From the NCBI GenBank assembly GCA_025463565.1, contig JAODAT010000051.1, positions 1-33,581 of the forward strand: a stretch of DNA of 33,581 bases, written 5' to 3'. The notes beneath the pieces are model-generated. The model saw only the letters and a program-made list of their open reading frames with translations, searched no databases and was not told where the DNA came from. Positions within the stretch are counted from its first letter, which is position 1; every line of letters starts with the position of its first letter. Both the position numbers and the translations under genes were made by a program. The stretch comes from Microbacteriaceae bacterium (GTDB taxonomy: Bacteria > Actinomycetota > Actinomycetes > Actinomycetales > Microbacteriaceae). Below are positions 6,293 to 14,375 of the stretch, in pieces.

Positions 6293-6385
6293 AGTCTATT
6301 GGTGGGGACGTCTCCACGGTGGATTCCCAGAATGTTGCGGCGTGTGACGGCTCGCGTGGCGCGTGGTCGAAGGGCGACTTAGGCT
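6293..6385. promoter_or_regulatory. Divergent promoter region
   Basis: TAGACT on the minus strand (6298-6293) serves the membrane protein at 6265. TAGGCT on the plus strand (6380-6385) serves the gene at 6421, whose leader has AAGGTGAGG (6405-6413), 7 nt before the GTG. Unlike most genes in this half, both have leaders with ribosome binding sites. Confidence 0.45.
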
Positions 6386-6420
6386 CGCTGCATCCATTCG
6401 GCCGAAGGTGAGGTGACACA

Positions 6421-6735
6421 GTGAACGAGATCGACGCATCCGTGCAGCTGGAGGGTCACTTCGGCATGTGTGCCGATGGATGCTCGAGCACGCGCGCAGG
6501 GCATCGCGTGCTCGTCGTGCAGGAGGTCGTCGCCGCGGCATCCCCCAGTGCCTTCCGCGATGCGATTGTGGTCGCGGTGGACGCGGGCAGGCTCGACCTG
6601 GTTGAGATCGCGACCGGCTCCGCCCTTCGGCTGTGGCACCATTCCCCGGTTGCGCTCGCCGTCGGCGAACCGGTCGCCTACCACCCGGTCGCCGGACTAC
6701 TCGCGGCCGGGCGTGTGCGACTCAGCGTTCGCTGA
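6421..6735 (+). CDS. Hypothetical protein
   Basis: A 104-residue soluble protein with a GTG start supported by a good Shine-Dalgarno (AAGGTGAGG). It has a Cys pair with spacing C-x3-C near residue 17 ('GMCADGCSS'). The second half looks beta-rich ('RLDLVEIATGSALRLWHHSP', 'LLAAGRVRLSVR'). I recognise no family. It ends 3 nt before the stop of the Cys/Met-rich gene on the opposite strand. Confidence 0.55.
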   Translation: MNEIDASVQLEGHFGMCADGCSSTRAGHRVLVVQEVVAAASPSAFRDAIVVAVDAGRLDLVEIATGSALRLWHHSPVALAVGEPVAYHPVAGLLAAGRVRLSVR

Positions 6736-6738
6736 GCA

Positions 6739-7146
6739 TCACTTCATTGAGGCCATCGAACTCATCGCGCGCTCACACGCGGTAACCATCGCTTCGCTCG
6801 CCATCGCGCAGATGCGGCAGTGGTCTTGCGTATCGGCGTGCATGCGGCACTCCTTGGCGCTCACCGAGCCCATGGCGATGCACGCGGTCAGCATCGACCG
6901 CATGGAGTCCATGTCGTAGCCGGCGGGGCGCATCATCATGCGCATGGTCGTCGTCGCGACGTCCGCAACGTTCGCGTCCATCGAGGCGCAGCGGCCCATG
7001 CCGTCCATGCCAGCGCAGGCGTCCGCGCACATCGTCGCGGCCTGGGCTGCGGCGCTGCACGCCTCGATACACTCCTGCATCATCGTCATGTCCATGCCCA
7101 CGTCGTTCTTCGGCATGGACTGCATCATGTCCATCATCATGCTCAT
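6739..7146 (-). CDS. Cys/Met-rich four-helix-bundle (DUF326-like) putative copper-binding protein
   Basis: A 135-residue protein with ten Cys arranged along helices: 'QECIEACSAAAQAATMCADAC', a single RC, 'LTACIAM', 'AKECRMHADTQDHCRICAM' and 'TACERAM'. The C-x3-C and helical spacing match DUF326/Csp-type four-helix bundles, which in characterised members store Cu(I) inside the bundle. The N terminus (MSMMMDMMQSM) and several later segments (MRMMMRP) are unusually rich in Met, another soft-metal ligand. There is no signal peptide, so it is presumably cytosolic. The ATG at 7146 has GGGAGA upstream. No copper ATPase or chaperone is adjacent, so copper storage is inference from family resemblance. 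Confidence 0.75.
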   Translation of the reverse strand: MSMMMDMMQSMPKNDVGMDMTMMQECIEACSAAAQAATMCADACAGMDGMGRCASMDANVADVATTTMRMMMRPAGYDMDSMRSMLTACIAMGSVSAKECRMHADTQDHCRICAMASEAMVTACERAMSSMASMK

Positions 7147-7242
7147 TCGCGTCTCCCTAGGGTTGAGGCCGCGTCGGCAGCCATCCGGTTGCTCGTGCCC
7201 TTGCCACGCTACGCCGCAGATGCCCCGAGGTCGAGGGCTCGA

Positions 7243-7300
7243 TCAGTTGTCGAAGAAGTCGCGCAGGTAGACGCGGATCTGCTCGAGCCGCGACGCGCAG
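7243..7300 (-). pseudogene. Possible 3' remnant of a SnoaL/NTF2-like gene
   Basis: Just downstream of pxpC, the minus strand reads SRLEQIRVYLRDFFDN followed by TGA. This resembles the C-terminal strand and helix of SnoaL-like/NTF2-superfamily proteins (typically '...I..wrdYFD'). No start codon or upstream body exists, because the frame collides with the end of pxpC, so it would be a decayed remnant. The tract is short and chance similarity is quite possible. The rest of 7147-7301 holds only the leader of the Cys/Met-rich gene. Confidence 0.25.
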
Positions 7301-7301
7301 C

Positions 7302-8162
7302 TCAGCGCCCTCGCGGAAGGAACCGCAGAGACTGGCCGGGGCGCACCTGTGCGGCGAGGGGCAGGTCCGTTTCGGCCACCACCCCGATCACCGGGTAGCC
7401 GCCCGTGGTCGGATGGTCGGCCAGGAACAGGATCGGCAGCCCGCTCGGCGGCACCTGGAGCGAGCCCGTTACCATCCCTTCGCTCGGCAGCTCGTCGTTG
7501 CGAGACCGCTCGAGCGGTGTGCCCTCCAGCCGCACGCCGACGCGGTTCGAGTCGGCACTGACAGTCCAGGGGCCGGAGCCGAGAGCCGCCCAGGCGCCCG
7601 GCGCGAACCAGTCCAGCCGCGGGCCGGGCGTCACCCGCAGGTCGACCTCACCGCGGGCTGGCACCGGCAACGGCAGGCCCTCGCTCAGCAGCACCTGCCG
7701 CGTCGCCTCCCCGACGGCCAGGACATCGCCCGGAGCGACGGCCGCCGGGCCGAGGCCGGAGAGCGTGTCAGTGGACCGCGAGCCCAGTACGCCCGGCACG
7801 TCGATTCCGCCTCGCACGCCGAGGTAGTAGCGCAGCCCATACTCGGCGGGCGCGAGGTCGAGCGACTCCCCCGCCTCGAGGCGGAAGGCCGCGTTCAGGG
7901 GCGCGGGGTGACCGCCGGCCAACGCGGATCCGGCCGCGCCCGTGATCGCGAGCCAGAGCGGCGCGAGCGCCGTGACGCGGGCTCCGCCGAGGAGGATCTC
8001 GAGCGCGGCATCCGCCCGGTCATTGCCGACGAGCAGGTTCGCGGCTTCGAGCGCTGGCCGGTCGAGCGCGCCCGATGCGGGCACGCCGAGCGAGCCGAGG
8101 CCGGGGCGGCCGAGATCCTGCACGAGCATGAGCGGTCCGGGGTTGTCGACGCGCAGGCTCAT
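7302..8162 (-). CDS. pxpC: 5-oxoprolinase subunit PxpC (KipA/AHS2, biotin-dependent carboxyltransferase-like)
   Basis: A 286-residue protein of the AHS2 family. It opens with 'LMLVQDLGRPGLGSLGVPASGALD' split across residues about 11-34, the hallmark of PxpC/KipA, and carries 'AITGAAGSA', 'YYLGVRGGIDVP' and 'DHPTTGGYPVIGVV'. With PxpA and PxpB it forms the ATP-dependent complex that opens 5-oxoproline to glutamate. The start at 8162 overlaps the pxpB stop in an ATGA, so the two are translationally coupled. PxpA is not in the window. Confidence 0.9.
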   Translation of the reverse strand: MSLRVDNPGPLMLVQDLGRPGLGSLGVPASGALDRPALEAANLLVGNDRADAALEILLGGARVTALAPLWLAITGAAGSALAGGHPAPLNAAFRLEAGESLDLAPAEYGLRYYLGVRGGIDVPGVLGSRSTDTLSGLGPAAVAPGDVLAVGEATRQVLLSEGLPLPVPARGEVDLRVTPGPRLDWFAPGAWAALGSGPWTVSADSNRVGVRLEGTPLERSRNDELPSEGMVTGSLQVPPSGLPILFLADHPTTGGYPVIGVVAETDLPLAAQVRPGQSLRFLPRGR

Positions 8163-8776
8163 GGCACCGCCCTGAAACGCACGGTGGCGCCCGGGGTGAG
8201 CAGCGCGGGAGGTTCGCGCGACGGGTCCCAGAGCCGGGCATCCGTCGACCCGATCAGTTGCCAGCCGCCCGGGGAGGCTCGCGGGTAGATGCCGGAGAAC
8301 TCCCCCGCCAGGCCGACGGCGCCCGCCGGCACGAGAGTGCGCGGGCTCGCCCGTCGCGGAACGACCAGCCGCGCGTGCTCGGTCACGAGATACCCGAAGC
8401 CGGGCGCGAAGCCGCCGAACGCGACCGTCCAGGTCGAGGTCGTGTGCAACTCGATGACGTCGTCTGTGGTCAGTTTTAGGAGGTTCGCGACCACGTCGAG
8501 GTCCTCCCCGTCGTAGCGCACGTCGATGCCGATGGATGCCCCGGCCACCGCCTCGCTTCCGACGGGCACCACCGTCTCGAGCCACTCCCGCAGCTGCCGC
8601 AGCGGCAGCACCCGCGGATCACACGTGGCGAGCACCGTGCGCGCGCCGGGCACCAGGTCGACGAGGCCGGCGGGGCGTGTTCTGTCGGCGGCCCGGTAGA
8701 AGCCGAGCACCTCGTCGAGCGTGTCGAAGTCGAGCAGCACGGCGGAGTCGCCGTTCGGCAGCATGCGGATCGTCAC
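8159..8776 (-). CDS. pxpB: 5-oxoprolinase subunit PxpB (KipI/AHS1 family)
   Basis: A 205-residue protein with the AHS1 signature: 'GDSAVLLDF' near the N terminus, 'IDVRYDGEDLDVVA' mid-protein, 'FGGFAPGFGYL' (about 120-130), 'VPRRASPRTLVPAGAVGLAG' and 'GGWQLIG'. It pairs with PxpC in 5-oxoproline hydrolysis; Bacillus KipI homologues were once described as kinase inhibitors. The GTG start at 8776 lies 6 nt after TAGCCT (8788-8783), a leaderless promoter, and the composite repeat begins about 55 bp upstream of that box. A nearby pxpA would be expected, and its absence is notable. Confidence 0.9.
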   Translation of the reverse strand: MTIRMLPNGDSAVLLDFDTLDEVLGFYRAADRTRPAGLVDLVPGARTVLATCDPRVLPLRQLREWLETVVPVGSEAVAGASIGIDVRYDGEDLDVVANLLKLTTDDVIELHTTSTWTVAFGGFAPGFGYLVTEHARLVVPRRASPRTLVPAGAVGLAGEFSGIYPRASPGGWQLIGSTDARLWDPSREPPALLTPGATVRFRAVP

Positions 8777-8782
8777 CCGTTC

Positions 8783-8788
8783 AGGCTA
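8783..8788 (-). promoter_or_regulatory. -10 box of the leaderless pxpBC promoter
   Basis: TAGCCT on the minus strand, 6 nt before the pxpB GTG start. Confidence 0.6.
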
Positions 8789-8842
8789 GCGAGCGACAGT
8801 CGCGGGGCGCTCGGCGCGCCGCCGGGTCGTCGCGGTCGAACG

Positions 8843-9036
8843 CTTCCGTTGTGCAGGACACGCGATTAATCCTCGACTGTCCTGCACAACGGAAGGGGGC
8901 GGGCCTGTCCTGCACAACGGGAGGCGGGCGAGCCTGTCCTGCACAACGGGAGGCGGCCAGCCTGTCCTGCACAACGGGAGGGGGCGGGCCTGTCCTGCAC
9001 AACGGGAGGCGGCGGGCCTGTCCTGCACAACGGGAG
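8843..9036 (+). repeat. Composite repeat, locus 2: hairpin plus six tandem copies of an 18-nt motif
   Basis: CTTCCGTTGTGCAGGACA (8843-8860), a 17-nt loop (8861-8877), then TGTCCTGCACAACGGAAG (8878-8895) form an 18-bp perfect stem. Five further direct copies, TGTCCTGCACAACGGGAG, start at 8906, 8935, 8963, 8991 and 9019. The period is 28 nt (once 29), with GC-rich 10-11 nt spacers. Read on the minus strand this is the same order as locus 1 (tandem copies, then hairpin), and the loop matches locus 1 at 16 of 17 positions. It fills the divergent pxpB/xfp intergenic region and ends about 38 bp before the xfp -10 box. Confidence 0.92.
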
Positions 9037-9074
9037 GCGGGCGAGGGAACGGATCAACGGCGGGGCGACGAGCG

Positions 9075-9080
9075 TAACGT
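9075..9080 (+). promoter_or_regulatory. -10 box of the leaderless xfp-ackA promoter
   Basis: TAACGT is followed by 6 nt and then ATG at 9087. No good -35 is seen at the expected distance. Confidence 0.5.
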
Positions 9081-9086
9081 GAAGAC

Positions 9087-11537
9087 ATGAGCAACTCGAG
9101 TTGGGTCCGCCGCGACATCCAGCCGCTTGAGGGCGAAGCGCTGCATCAGGTCGACGCGTGGTGGCGGGCGGCGAACTACCTGTCGATCGGGCAGATCTAC
9201 CTGCTCGACAACCCGTTGCTGCGCCGGCCGCTCACCCGGGACGACATCAAGCCGCGGCTGCTCGGCCACTGGGGCACGACCCCAGGCCTCAACTTCATTT
9301 ATGCACACCTCAACCGCGCCATCAGGGAACGCGTCCTCAACACGATCTACGTGACCGGGCCGGGCCACGGCGGCCCGGGAATGGTCGCGAACGCTTATCT
9401 CGACGGAACCTACAGCGAGGTCTACAACGGCATCGAGAAGACCGAAGAGGGGATGAAGGCGCTGTTCCGCCAGTTCTCGTTCCCCGGCGGCATCCCGAGT
9501 CATGCTGCGCCGGAGACACCCGGGTCGATCCACGAGGGCGGCGAGCTCGGCTACTCGCTCTCCCACGCCTATGGGGCGGCGTTCGACAACCCCGACCTGC
9601 TGGTCGCGACGGTCGTCGGTGACGGCGAGGCCGAAACCGGACCGCTGGCGACATCGTGGCACTCGAACAAGTTCCTCGACCCGCTCCAGGACGGCGTGGT
9701 GTTGCCGATCCTGCACCTCAACGGGTACAAGATCGCCAACCCGACAGTGCTCGCCCGCATCCCCGAAGAAGAGCTCATGGAGCTGATGCGCGGCTACGGG
9801 CACACGCCGTATCTCGTCTCCGGCGGCTTCGATGACGAGGACCCGATCGAGGTTCACAAGCGCTTCGCGGTGACCCTCGACCAGGTGCTGGACCAGATCG
9901 CGCAGATCAAGGCGGATGCCGCCGCCGGCACCCTCGACGGACGCCCGGCCTGGCCGATGATCGTGTTCCGCTCACCGAAGGGCTGGACCTGCCCGAAGGA
10001 GATCGACGGCCACCCAGCCGAGAACAACTGGCGGGCCCACCAGGTTCCGCTCGCGAACGCGCGGGACACCGAGGCCCACACGCGTCTGCTCGAAACCTGG
10101 ATGAAGTCGTATCGTCCCGAGGAACTGTTCGACGAGAACGGCGCACCGGTCGAGGCGGCGACCGCGCTCGCGCCGGAGGGCGACCGACGCATGAGCGCCA
10201 ACCCGGTCGCGAACGGTGGTCTGCTGCGCGAACCACTTCGCCTGCCGGACTTCCGCACGTACGCGGTCGATGTGCCCTCGCCGGGAGCGACGAACAGCGA
10301 AGCGACGGCGGTGCTGGGCACCTGGCTGCGCGACGTGATCAAGGAGAACCCCACCAATTTCCGCATCTTCGGCCCGGACGAGACCGCGTCGAATCGCCTG
10401 CAGAACGTCTATGAGGCGACGGACAAGCAGTGGAACGCCGAATTCTGGCCGATCGACGCCGAAGACAATCACCTCGCCCGCGCCGGCCGCGTCATGGAGA
10501 TGCTGAGCGAGCACCAGTGCGAGGGCTGGCTGGAGGGCTACCTCCTCACCGGCCGCCACGGGTTGATCAACTCCTACGAGGCGTTCATCCATATCGTCGA
10601 CTCGATGTTCAACCAGCACGCGAAGTGGCTGGAGTCGGCGAAGAAGGTGGCATGGCGGCGACCGGTCTCCTCCCTCAACTACCTGCTCAGCTCCCACGTC
10701 TGGCGGCAGGACCACAACGGCTTCTCGCACCAGGACCCGGGGTTCATCGACCACGTGATGAACAAGAAGGCCGACATCGTTCGGGTGTACCTGCCGTTCG
10801 ATGCCAACACGCTCCTTTCTACTTACGACCACTGCCTTCGAACCGTCGACTACGTGAACGTGGTGGTCGCCGGCAAGCAGCCCGCGGCGAACTGGCTGAC
10901 GATGGATGAGGCGGTCGAGCACTGCACGCGTGGTCTCGGCCTGCTCGAATGGGCTGGCACCGAGAAGGCTGGCTCGGCTGCGGACGTCGTGCTCGCCGCG
11001 GCCGGCGACGTGCCGACGCTCGAGATTCTCGCGGCGGCGAAGATCCTGCGCGAGCGCGTGCCGGCCCTCGCCGTTCGGGTCGTCAACGTCGTCGACCTGA
11101 TGCGCCTGCAGACCGAGGCGGAGCATCCGCACGGCCTCAACGACCACGAGTACGACGCCATCTTCACCGTCGACAAGCCGGTGATCTTCGCCTATCACGG
11201 CTACCCGTGGCTGGTGCATCGCCTCACCTATAAGCGCAACGGCCATGACAACCTGCACGTGCGCGGCTTCATCGAGGAGGGCACGACCACAACGCCGTTC
11301 GACATGGTGATGATGAACAACCTCGACCGCTACCAGCTGGTGATGGATGTGCTCGATCGCGTGCCGGGGCTCTCCGAACGGCAAGCGTCGCTTCGGCAGG
11401 ACATGCAGGACGCCCGCCTGCGTGCCAGGGCGTACACGCGCGAGTTCGGAGAGGACATCCCCGAGGTCGACGGCTGGACCTGGAGCGGGGAGAAGGCGAC
11501 GACGGCCGCGGACAACACCGGCGCGGACAACGTATGA
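9087..11537 (+). CDS. xfp: Phosphoketolase (xylulose-5-P / fructose-6-P)
   Basis: An 816-residue thiamine-diphosphate enzyme of normal family length. It phosphorolyses xylulose 5-phosphate (and usually fructose 6-phosphate) to acetyl phosphate plus glyceraldehyde 3-phosphate (or erythrose 4-phosphate). Visible signatures are '[10 protein letters not shown]' (about 89-98), 'SFPGGIPSH' (about 131-139), the TPP/Mg motif '[11 protein letters not shown]' (about 178-188), '[10 protein letters not shown]' and '[17 protein letters not shown]'. The start is leaderless (TAACGT, 6 nt, ATG). It overlaps acetate kinase by 4 nt (ATGA), which makes an operon converting acetyl phosphate to acetate with ATP gain. 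Confidence 0.97.
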   Translation: MSNSSWVRRDIQPLEGEALHQVDAWWRAANYLSIGQIYLLDNPLLRRPLTRDDIKPRLLGHWGTTPGLNFIYAHLNRAIRERVLNTIYVTGPGHGGPGMVANAYLDGTYSEVYNGIEKTEEGMKALFRQFSFPGGIPSHAAPETPGSIHEGGELGYSLSHAYGAAFDNPDLLVATVVGDGEAETGPLATSWHSNKFLDPLQDGVVLPILHLNGYKIANPTVLARIPEEELMELMRGYGHTPYLVSGGFDDEDPIEVHKRFAVTLDQVLDQIAQIKADAAAGTLDGRPAWPMIVFRSPKGWTCPKEIDGHPAENNWRAHQVPLANARDTEAHTRLLETWMKSYRPEELFDENGAPVEAATALAPEGDRRMSANPVANGGLLREPLRLPDFRTYAVDVPSPGATNSEATAVLGTWLRDVIKENPTNFRIFGPDETASNRLQNVYEATDKQWNAEFWPIDAEDNHLARAGRVMEMLSEHQCEGWLEGYLLTGRHGLINSYEAFIHIVDSMFNQHAKWLESAKKVAWRRPVSSLNYLLSSHVWRQDHNGFSHQDPGFIDHVMNKKADIVRVYLPFDANTLLSTYDHCLRTVDYVNVVVAGKQPAANWLTMDEAVEHCTRGLGLLEWAGTEKAGSAADVVLAAAGDVPTLEILAAAKILRERVPALAVRVVNVVDLMRLQTEAEHPHGLNDHEYDAIFTVDKPVIFAYHGYPWLVHRLTYKRNGHDNLHVRGFIEEGTTTTPFDMVMMNNLDRYQLVMDVLDRVPGLSERQASLRQDMQDARLRARAYTREFGEDIPEVDGWTWSGEKATTAADNTGADNV

Positions 11538-12631
11538 ACGTGCTCGTACTGAACGTCGGCTCGTCATCGGTCAAGGTGAGCATCTCCCGGGACGGCGAGG
11601 TGAGCGAAGTCGACACCGGGCCGGACCCGGCGCTCGACTGGACCGCGCACCGCTGGCGGGAGTTCGCGCAGCAACAGGGCGATTTCGAGCCGGAGGTGGC
11701 GTTGCATCGTTTCGTGCATTCGGGTGGCGTTTTCCACGGACCGACCGTGATGGATGCCGCGGCGCTGAAGAAACTCCACGATCTCGAGTCGCTCGACCCG
11801 CTGCACACCAAACTCGCGCTGAAGGTCGCGGGCGTCGTGGCAGAGGCGTTTCCCGAGTCCACCGCGATCGCCTGTTTCGATACGACCTTCCACGAGACGC
11901 TCGCGCCGGCGGCATTCACCTACGCGATCCCGGAGCAGTGGCGGAACGAGCACGGCATCCGCAAGTACGGCTTTCACGGGTTCGCACACGACTACGCCGA
12001 CTCGCGCGCGCGGGAGCTGGTTTCCGGCCGGAAAGTCTCCAGGGTGCTGAGCTGCCAGCTCGGCTCGGGGGCGTCACTGGCCGCCATCGTCGACGGTGCG
12101 AGCGTCGACACGACGATGGGATTCACCCCGCTCGACGGGCTGGTCATGGGTACCCGCTCCGGCTCAGTAGACCCGGGCGCGCTGGCCTGGCTGCTCACCA
12201 ACACGAAGCTCACCGCCGTGCAGCTGTCGAAACAGCTGGAACACGATTCCGGGCTGGCCGCGCTCGCCGGACACGGCGACATGCAGGCGATCATGACGGG
12301 TGTCGCCGCCGGGGACGAGAGTGCCGGCCTTGCCTACGACGTGTGGCTTCACCGACTGGTCGGCGAAATGGGCCGCATGATCGCGGTGATGGGAGGTGTC
12401 GACGTGATCGTGTTCTCCGGCGGAATCGGCGAACACGTCGCGAAGGCGCGGGCGGATGCCGTCGAGCGTCTCGCCTTCCTGCGCCTGATGCTGGATACGG
12501 TCGCCAACGATGAAGCGCGATCCGATGCAGTGGTCAGTGCGCCGGATTCCCCGATCCTGGTCGTCGTGGTCACAGCGCGAGAAGACCTCGCGATGGTCCA
12601 TCGTGCGCGCGAGGCTGGCGTGCTCGGATAG
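11534..12631 (+). CDS. ackA: Acetate kinase (short, divergent form)
   Basis: A 365-residue acetokinase-family protein that transfers phosphate from acetyl phosphate to ADP. It has 'NVGSSSVK' (Asn7), 'FDTTFH' with the catalytic Asp at about 116, 'GFHGFAHDY', '[21 protein letters not shown]' with the acyl-phosphate Arg, and 'VFSGGIGEH'. It is about 35 residues shorter than typical AckA, mostly in the N-terminal half. The usual HLGNG nucleotide-site motif reads QLGSG (about 175-179), replacing the conserved His and Asn. The ATGA overlap with xfp indicates translational coupling and supports a role in the phosphoketolase shunt. Activity may be altered by the substitutions. Confidence 0.9.
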   Translation: MNVLVLNVGSSSVKVSISRDGEVSEVDTGPDPALDWTAHRWREFAQQQGDFEPEVALHRFVHSGGVFHGPTVMDAAALKKLHDLESLDPLHTKLALKVAGVVAEAFPESTAIACFDTTFHETLAPAAFTYAIPEQWRNEHGIRKYGFHGFAHDYADSRARELVSGRKVSRVLSCQLGSGASLAAIVDGASVDTTMGFTPLDGLVMGTRSGSVDPGALAWLLTNTKLTAVQLSKQLEHDSGLAALAGHGDMQAIMTGVAAGDESAGLAYDVWLHRLVGEMGRMIAVMGGVDVIVFSGGIGEHVAKARADAVERLAFLRLMLDTVANDEARSDAVVSAPDSPILVVVVTAREDLAMVHRAREAGVLG

Positions 12632-12634
12632 CGT
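12629..12634 (+). promoter_or_regulatory. -10 box overlapping the ackA stop codon
   Basis: TAGCGT begins with the TAG stop of ackA and lies 7 nt before an ATG at 12642. It predicts a new transcript for the downstream exporter that starts at the leader ORF. Confidence 0.45.
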
Positions 12635-12641
12635 GGATCGC

Positions 12642-12674
12642 ATGACCCGTCTGCTCGCTGCTGTTCCACGGTGA
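12642..12674 (+). CDS. Possible leaderless 10-residue leader peptide
   Basis: The ATG at 12642 sits 7 nt after TAGCGT and opens MTRLLAAVPR followed by TGA (12672-12674). The stop precedes a TTG (12676) and an ATG (12688) that begin the MFS exporter frame, so ribosomes finishing the peptide could reinitiate. No function is recognised. It could be coincidental, but the promoter-ATG spacing matches the real leaderless genes in this window. Confidence 0.3.
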   Translation: MTRLLAAVPR

Positions 12675-12687
12675 GTTGCCCGCACCG

Positions 12688-13869
12688 ATGAGCTCTGACG
12701 ATACCTTCACCATGAGGAGCGTCGCGGTCAGCGCGTTCGGGCCCTCCGTGATGTACGGGCTGTCCGAAGGGCTGATGCTGCCGGTACTGGCGATCAGCGT
12801 GATTCATCTCGGCGCCACCGAGGCGGTCGCCTCGCTGGTCGTGTCGCTGCTCGGCGTCGGATCGCTGATCACGAACATTCCATCGGGAATCCTCACCACG
12901 CGATTCGGCGAGCGGCGGTCGATGGTCTTCGCGGCAAGCATCAGCGCCGTGGGCCTTGTGCTCTGCCTCTTCCAGTGGAACCTGCTGTTCTTCGCTGTAG
13001 GAGTCTTCCTGATCGGTTCCGCGAGTTCGGTCTTCCTGCTCGCGCGGCAGTCCTACCTGGCCGACGTTGTGCCCGTGCACATGCGCGCGCGGGCCATGTC
13101 GACCCTCGGTGGTGTGCAGCGGCTGGGACTCTTCGCTGGACCGTTCATCACCGCCGGGGTGGTGAGTGTTGGGGGTCTCCGCGCGGCATACGTGGTCTCC
13201 CTCGTGGCGATCGTCGCCGCGGGGGTGCTGGCACTGGTAGTTCCCGATCTAGAGCGGGTCTCCGCACACAAGGGACTCGCACAGAGGTCCACGACGAGAG
13301 GCATGCTGCGCGACCACTGGAGGATCTTCCTGACCCTCGGGACCGCCGTCCTCCTGTTGTCCGCCATCCGCTCCACCCGGCAGGTCGTCGTGCCGTTGTG
13401 GGCGACCCACATCGGGCTCGACCCGGTGCAGTCGTCGCTCATCTATGGGATCGCCGGGGCGGTCGACGCGACGATCTTCTACCCGGCCGGGTATGTGATG
13501 GACCGCTTTGGCCGTCGATGGATCGCCATCCCGTGCGTGCTGATCATGGGCCTGTCGTTCATCATCATGCCGTTCACCCATCAGGAACTGACGCTGATCA
13601 TCGTCGCGGTGGTGATGGGGTTCGGCAACGGGATCGGTTCGGGGATCGTGAACACGCTCGGCTCCGACGTGTCGCCCTCGGCCGGCCGACCGACCTTTCT
13701 CGGGCTCTGGCGCGAACTCGCCGACGCGGGCAGCGCCGCGGGACCGCTGCTGCTCTCGTTCGTCGCCGGTGTGCTGGGCCTCGCGATCGGCATCGTCGTC
13801 TCCGGCGCCGTCGGACTCGCCGCGGCCGTCGCACTCGCGCGATGGATTCCCCGGCGAAAACCCGCCTAA
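12688..13869 (+). CDS. MFS transporter
   Basis: A 393-residue major facilitator protein with about twelve membrane helices. Loop 2-3 carries 'TTRFGERRSMVF' and loop 8-9 carries 'VMDRFGRRWIAIP', the duplicated MFS motif A. Helix 5 has 'GGVQRLGLFAGPFITAG', resembling motif C (P-E-S-P/G-type) of drug exporters, so efflux is likely, with unknown substrate. ATG 12688 is chosen; the in-frame TTG at 12676 is possible. Neither has a convincing ribosome binding site, which suggests coupling to the short upstream ORF. Confidence 0.88.
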   Translation: MSSDDTFTMRSVAVSAFGPSVMYGLSEGLMLPVLAISVIHLGATEAVASLVVSLLGVGSLITNIPSGILTTRFGERRSMVFAASISAVGLVLCLFQWNLLFFAVGVFLIGSASSVFLLARQSYLADVVPVHMRARAMSTLGGVQRLGLFAGPFITAGVVSVGGLRAAYVVSLVAIVAAGVLALVVPDLERVSAHKGLAQRSTTRGMLRDHWRIFLTLGTAVLLLSAIRSTRQVVVPLWATHIGLDPVQSSLIYGIAGAVDATIFYPAGYVMDRFGRRWIAIPCVLIMGLSFIIMPFTHQELTLIIVAVVMGFGNGIGSGIVNTLGSDVSPSAGRPTFLGLWRELADAGSAAGPLLLSFVAGVLGLAIGIVVSGAVGLAAAVALARWIPRRKPA

Positions 13870-13951
13870 GGCTGCCAGGACTGGCCGTGGCGGTCCACCG
13901 ATGATGGATTGATCGCGCCGGGATCCGACGGCGTGTACTTGGATTGGGTGC

Positions 13952-14356
13952 ATGAGATTCTCATCCGACCCCGCCGACCTCGACCGCGATCTCGTTCATC
14001 ACTGGCTCAGCGAGCTCTCCTACTGGGCAGAAGGGCGTTCGCGGGAGGCACAGGACGCGGCGGTCACGAATTCGCGGACCTATGGGATCTATGACTCCGA
14101 GACCGGAGCCCAGGTCGCGTTCGCCAGAGTGATCACCGACTGTGCGACCTTCGGCTGGCTGTGCGACGTGTTCGTCGACCAGGACGCTCGAGGGGGTGGC
14201 GCCGGCAAGATGCTCGTCGCCGGAATCCTCGCCGACCTCGAACCCTTCGGACTCAAACGGGTCGCGCTGCGAACGGCAGACGCGCACGGCCTGTATGAGC
14301 AATACGGGTTCGAGGTGCTTGCCGAACCGACGCTGTGGATGAGTCGCCCGAGCTGA
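13952..14356 (+). CDS. GNAT-family N-acetyltransferase
   Basis: A 134-residue GNAT with 'WLCDVFVDQDARGGGAGKML' (motif A strand and CoA loop, R-G-G-G-A-G at about 80-85) and C-terminal 'HGLYEQYGFEVLAEPTLWMSR', the layout of the small YitI/ElaA-like acetyltransferases. The substrate is unknown. No clean TAnnnT box at 6-7 nt is present; TTGGAT ends 7 nt before the ATG and is the nearest candidate. The 13870-13951 gap holds nothing else. The gene converges on the DJ-1/PfpI gene with 19 nt between stops. Confidence 0.87.
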   Translation: MRFSSDPADLDRDLVHHWLSELSYWAEGRSREAQDAAVTNSRTYGIYDSETGAQVAFARVITDCATFGWLCDVFVDQDARGGGAGKMLVAGILADLEPFGLKRVALRTADAHGLYEQYGFEVLAEPTLWMSRPS

Positions 14357-14375
14357 ACCCGCGTACGGCGGATCG

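Noticed and set aside
8843..9036. CRISPR array
   Set aside because: The repeats are 18 nt with 10-11 nt GC-rich spacers that resemble one another, and one copy is inverted to make a hairpin. CRISPR spacers are longer and unrelated, and no cas gene is near.
9972..11567. A 531-codon open frame on the minus strand opposite phosphoketolase
   Set aside because: Shadow of xfp: biased composition, no motif, no promoter, and the opposite strand encodes a full-length conserved enzyme.
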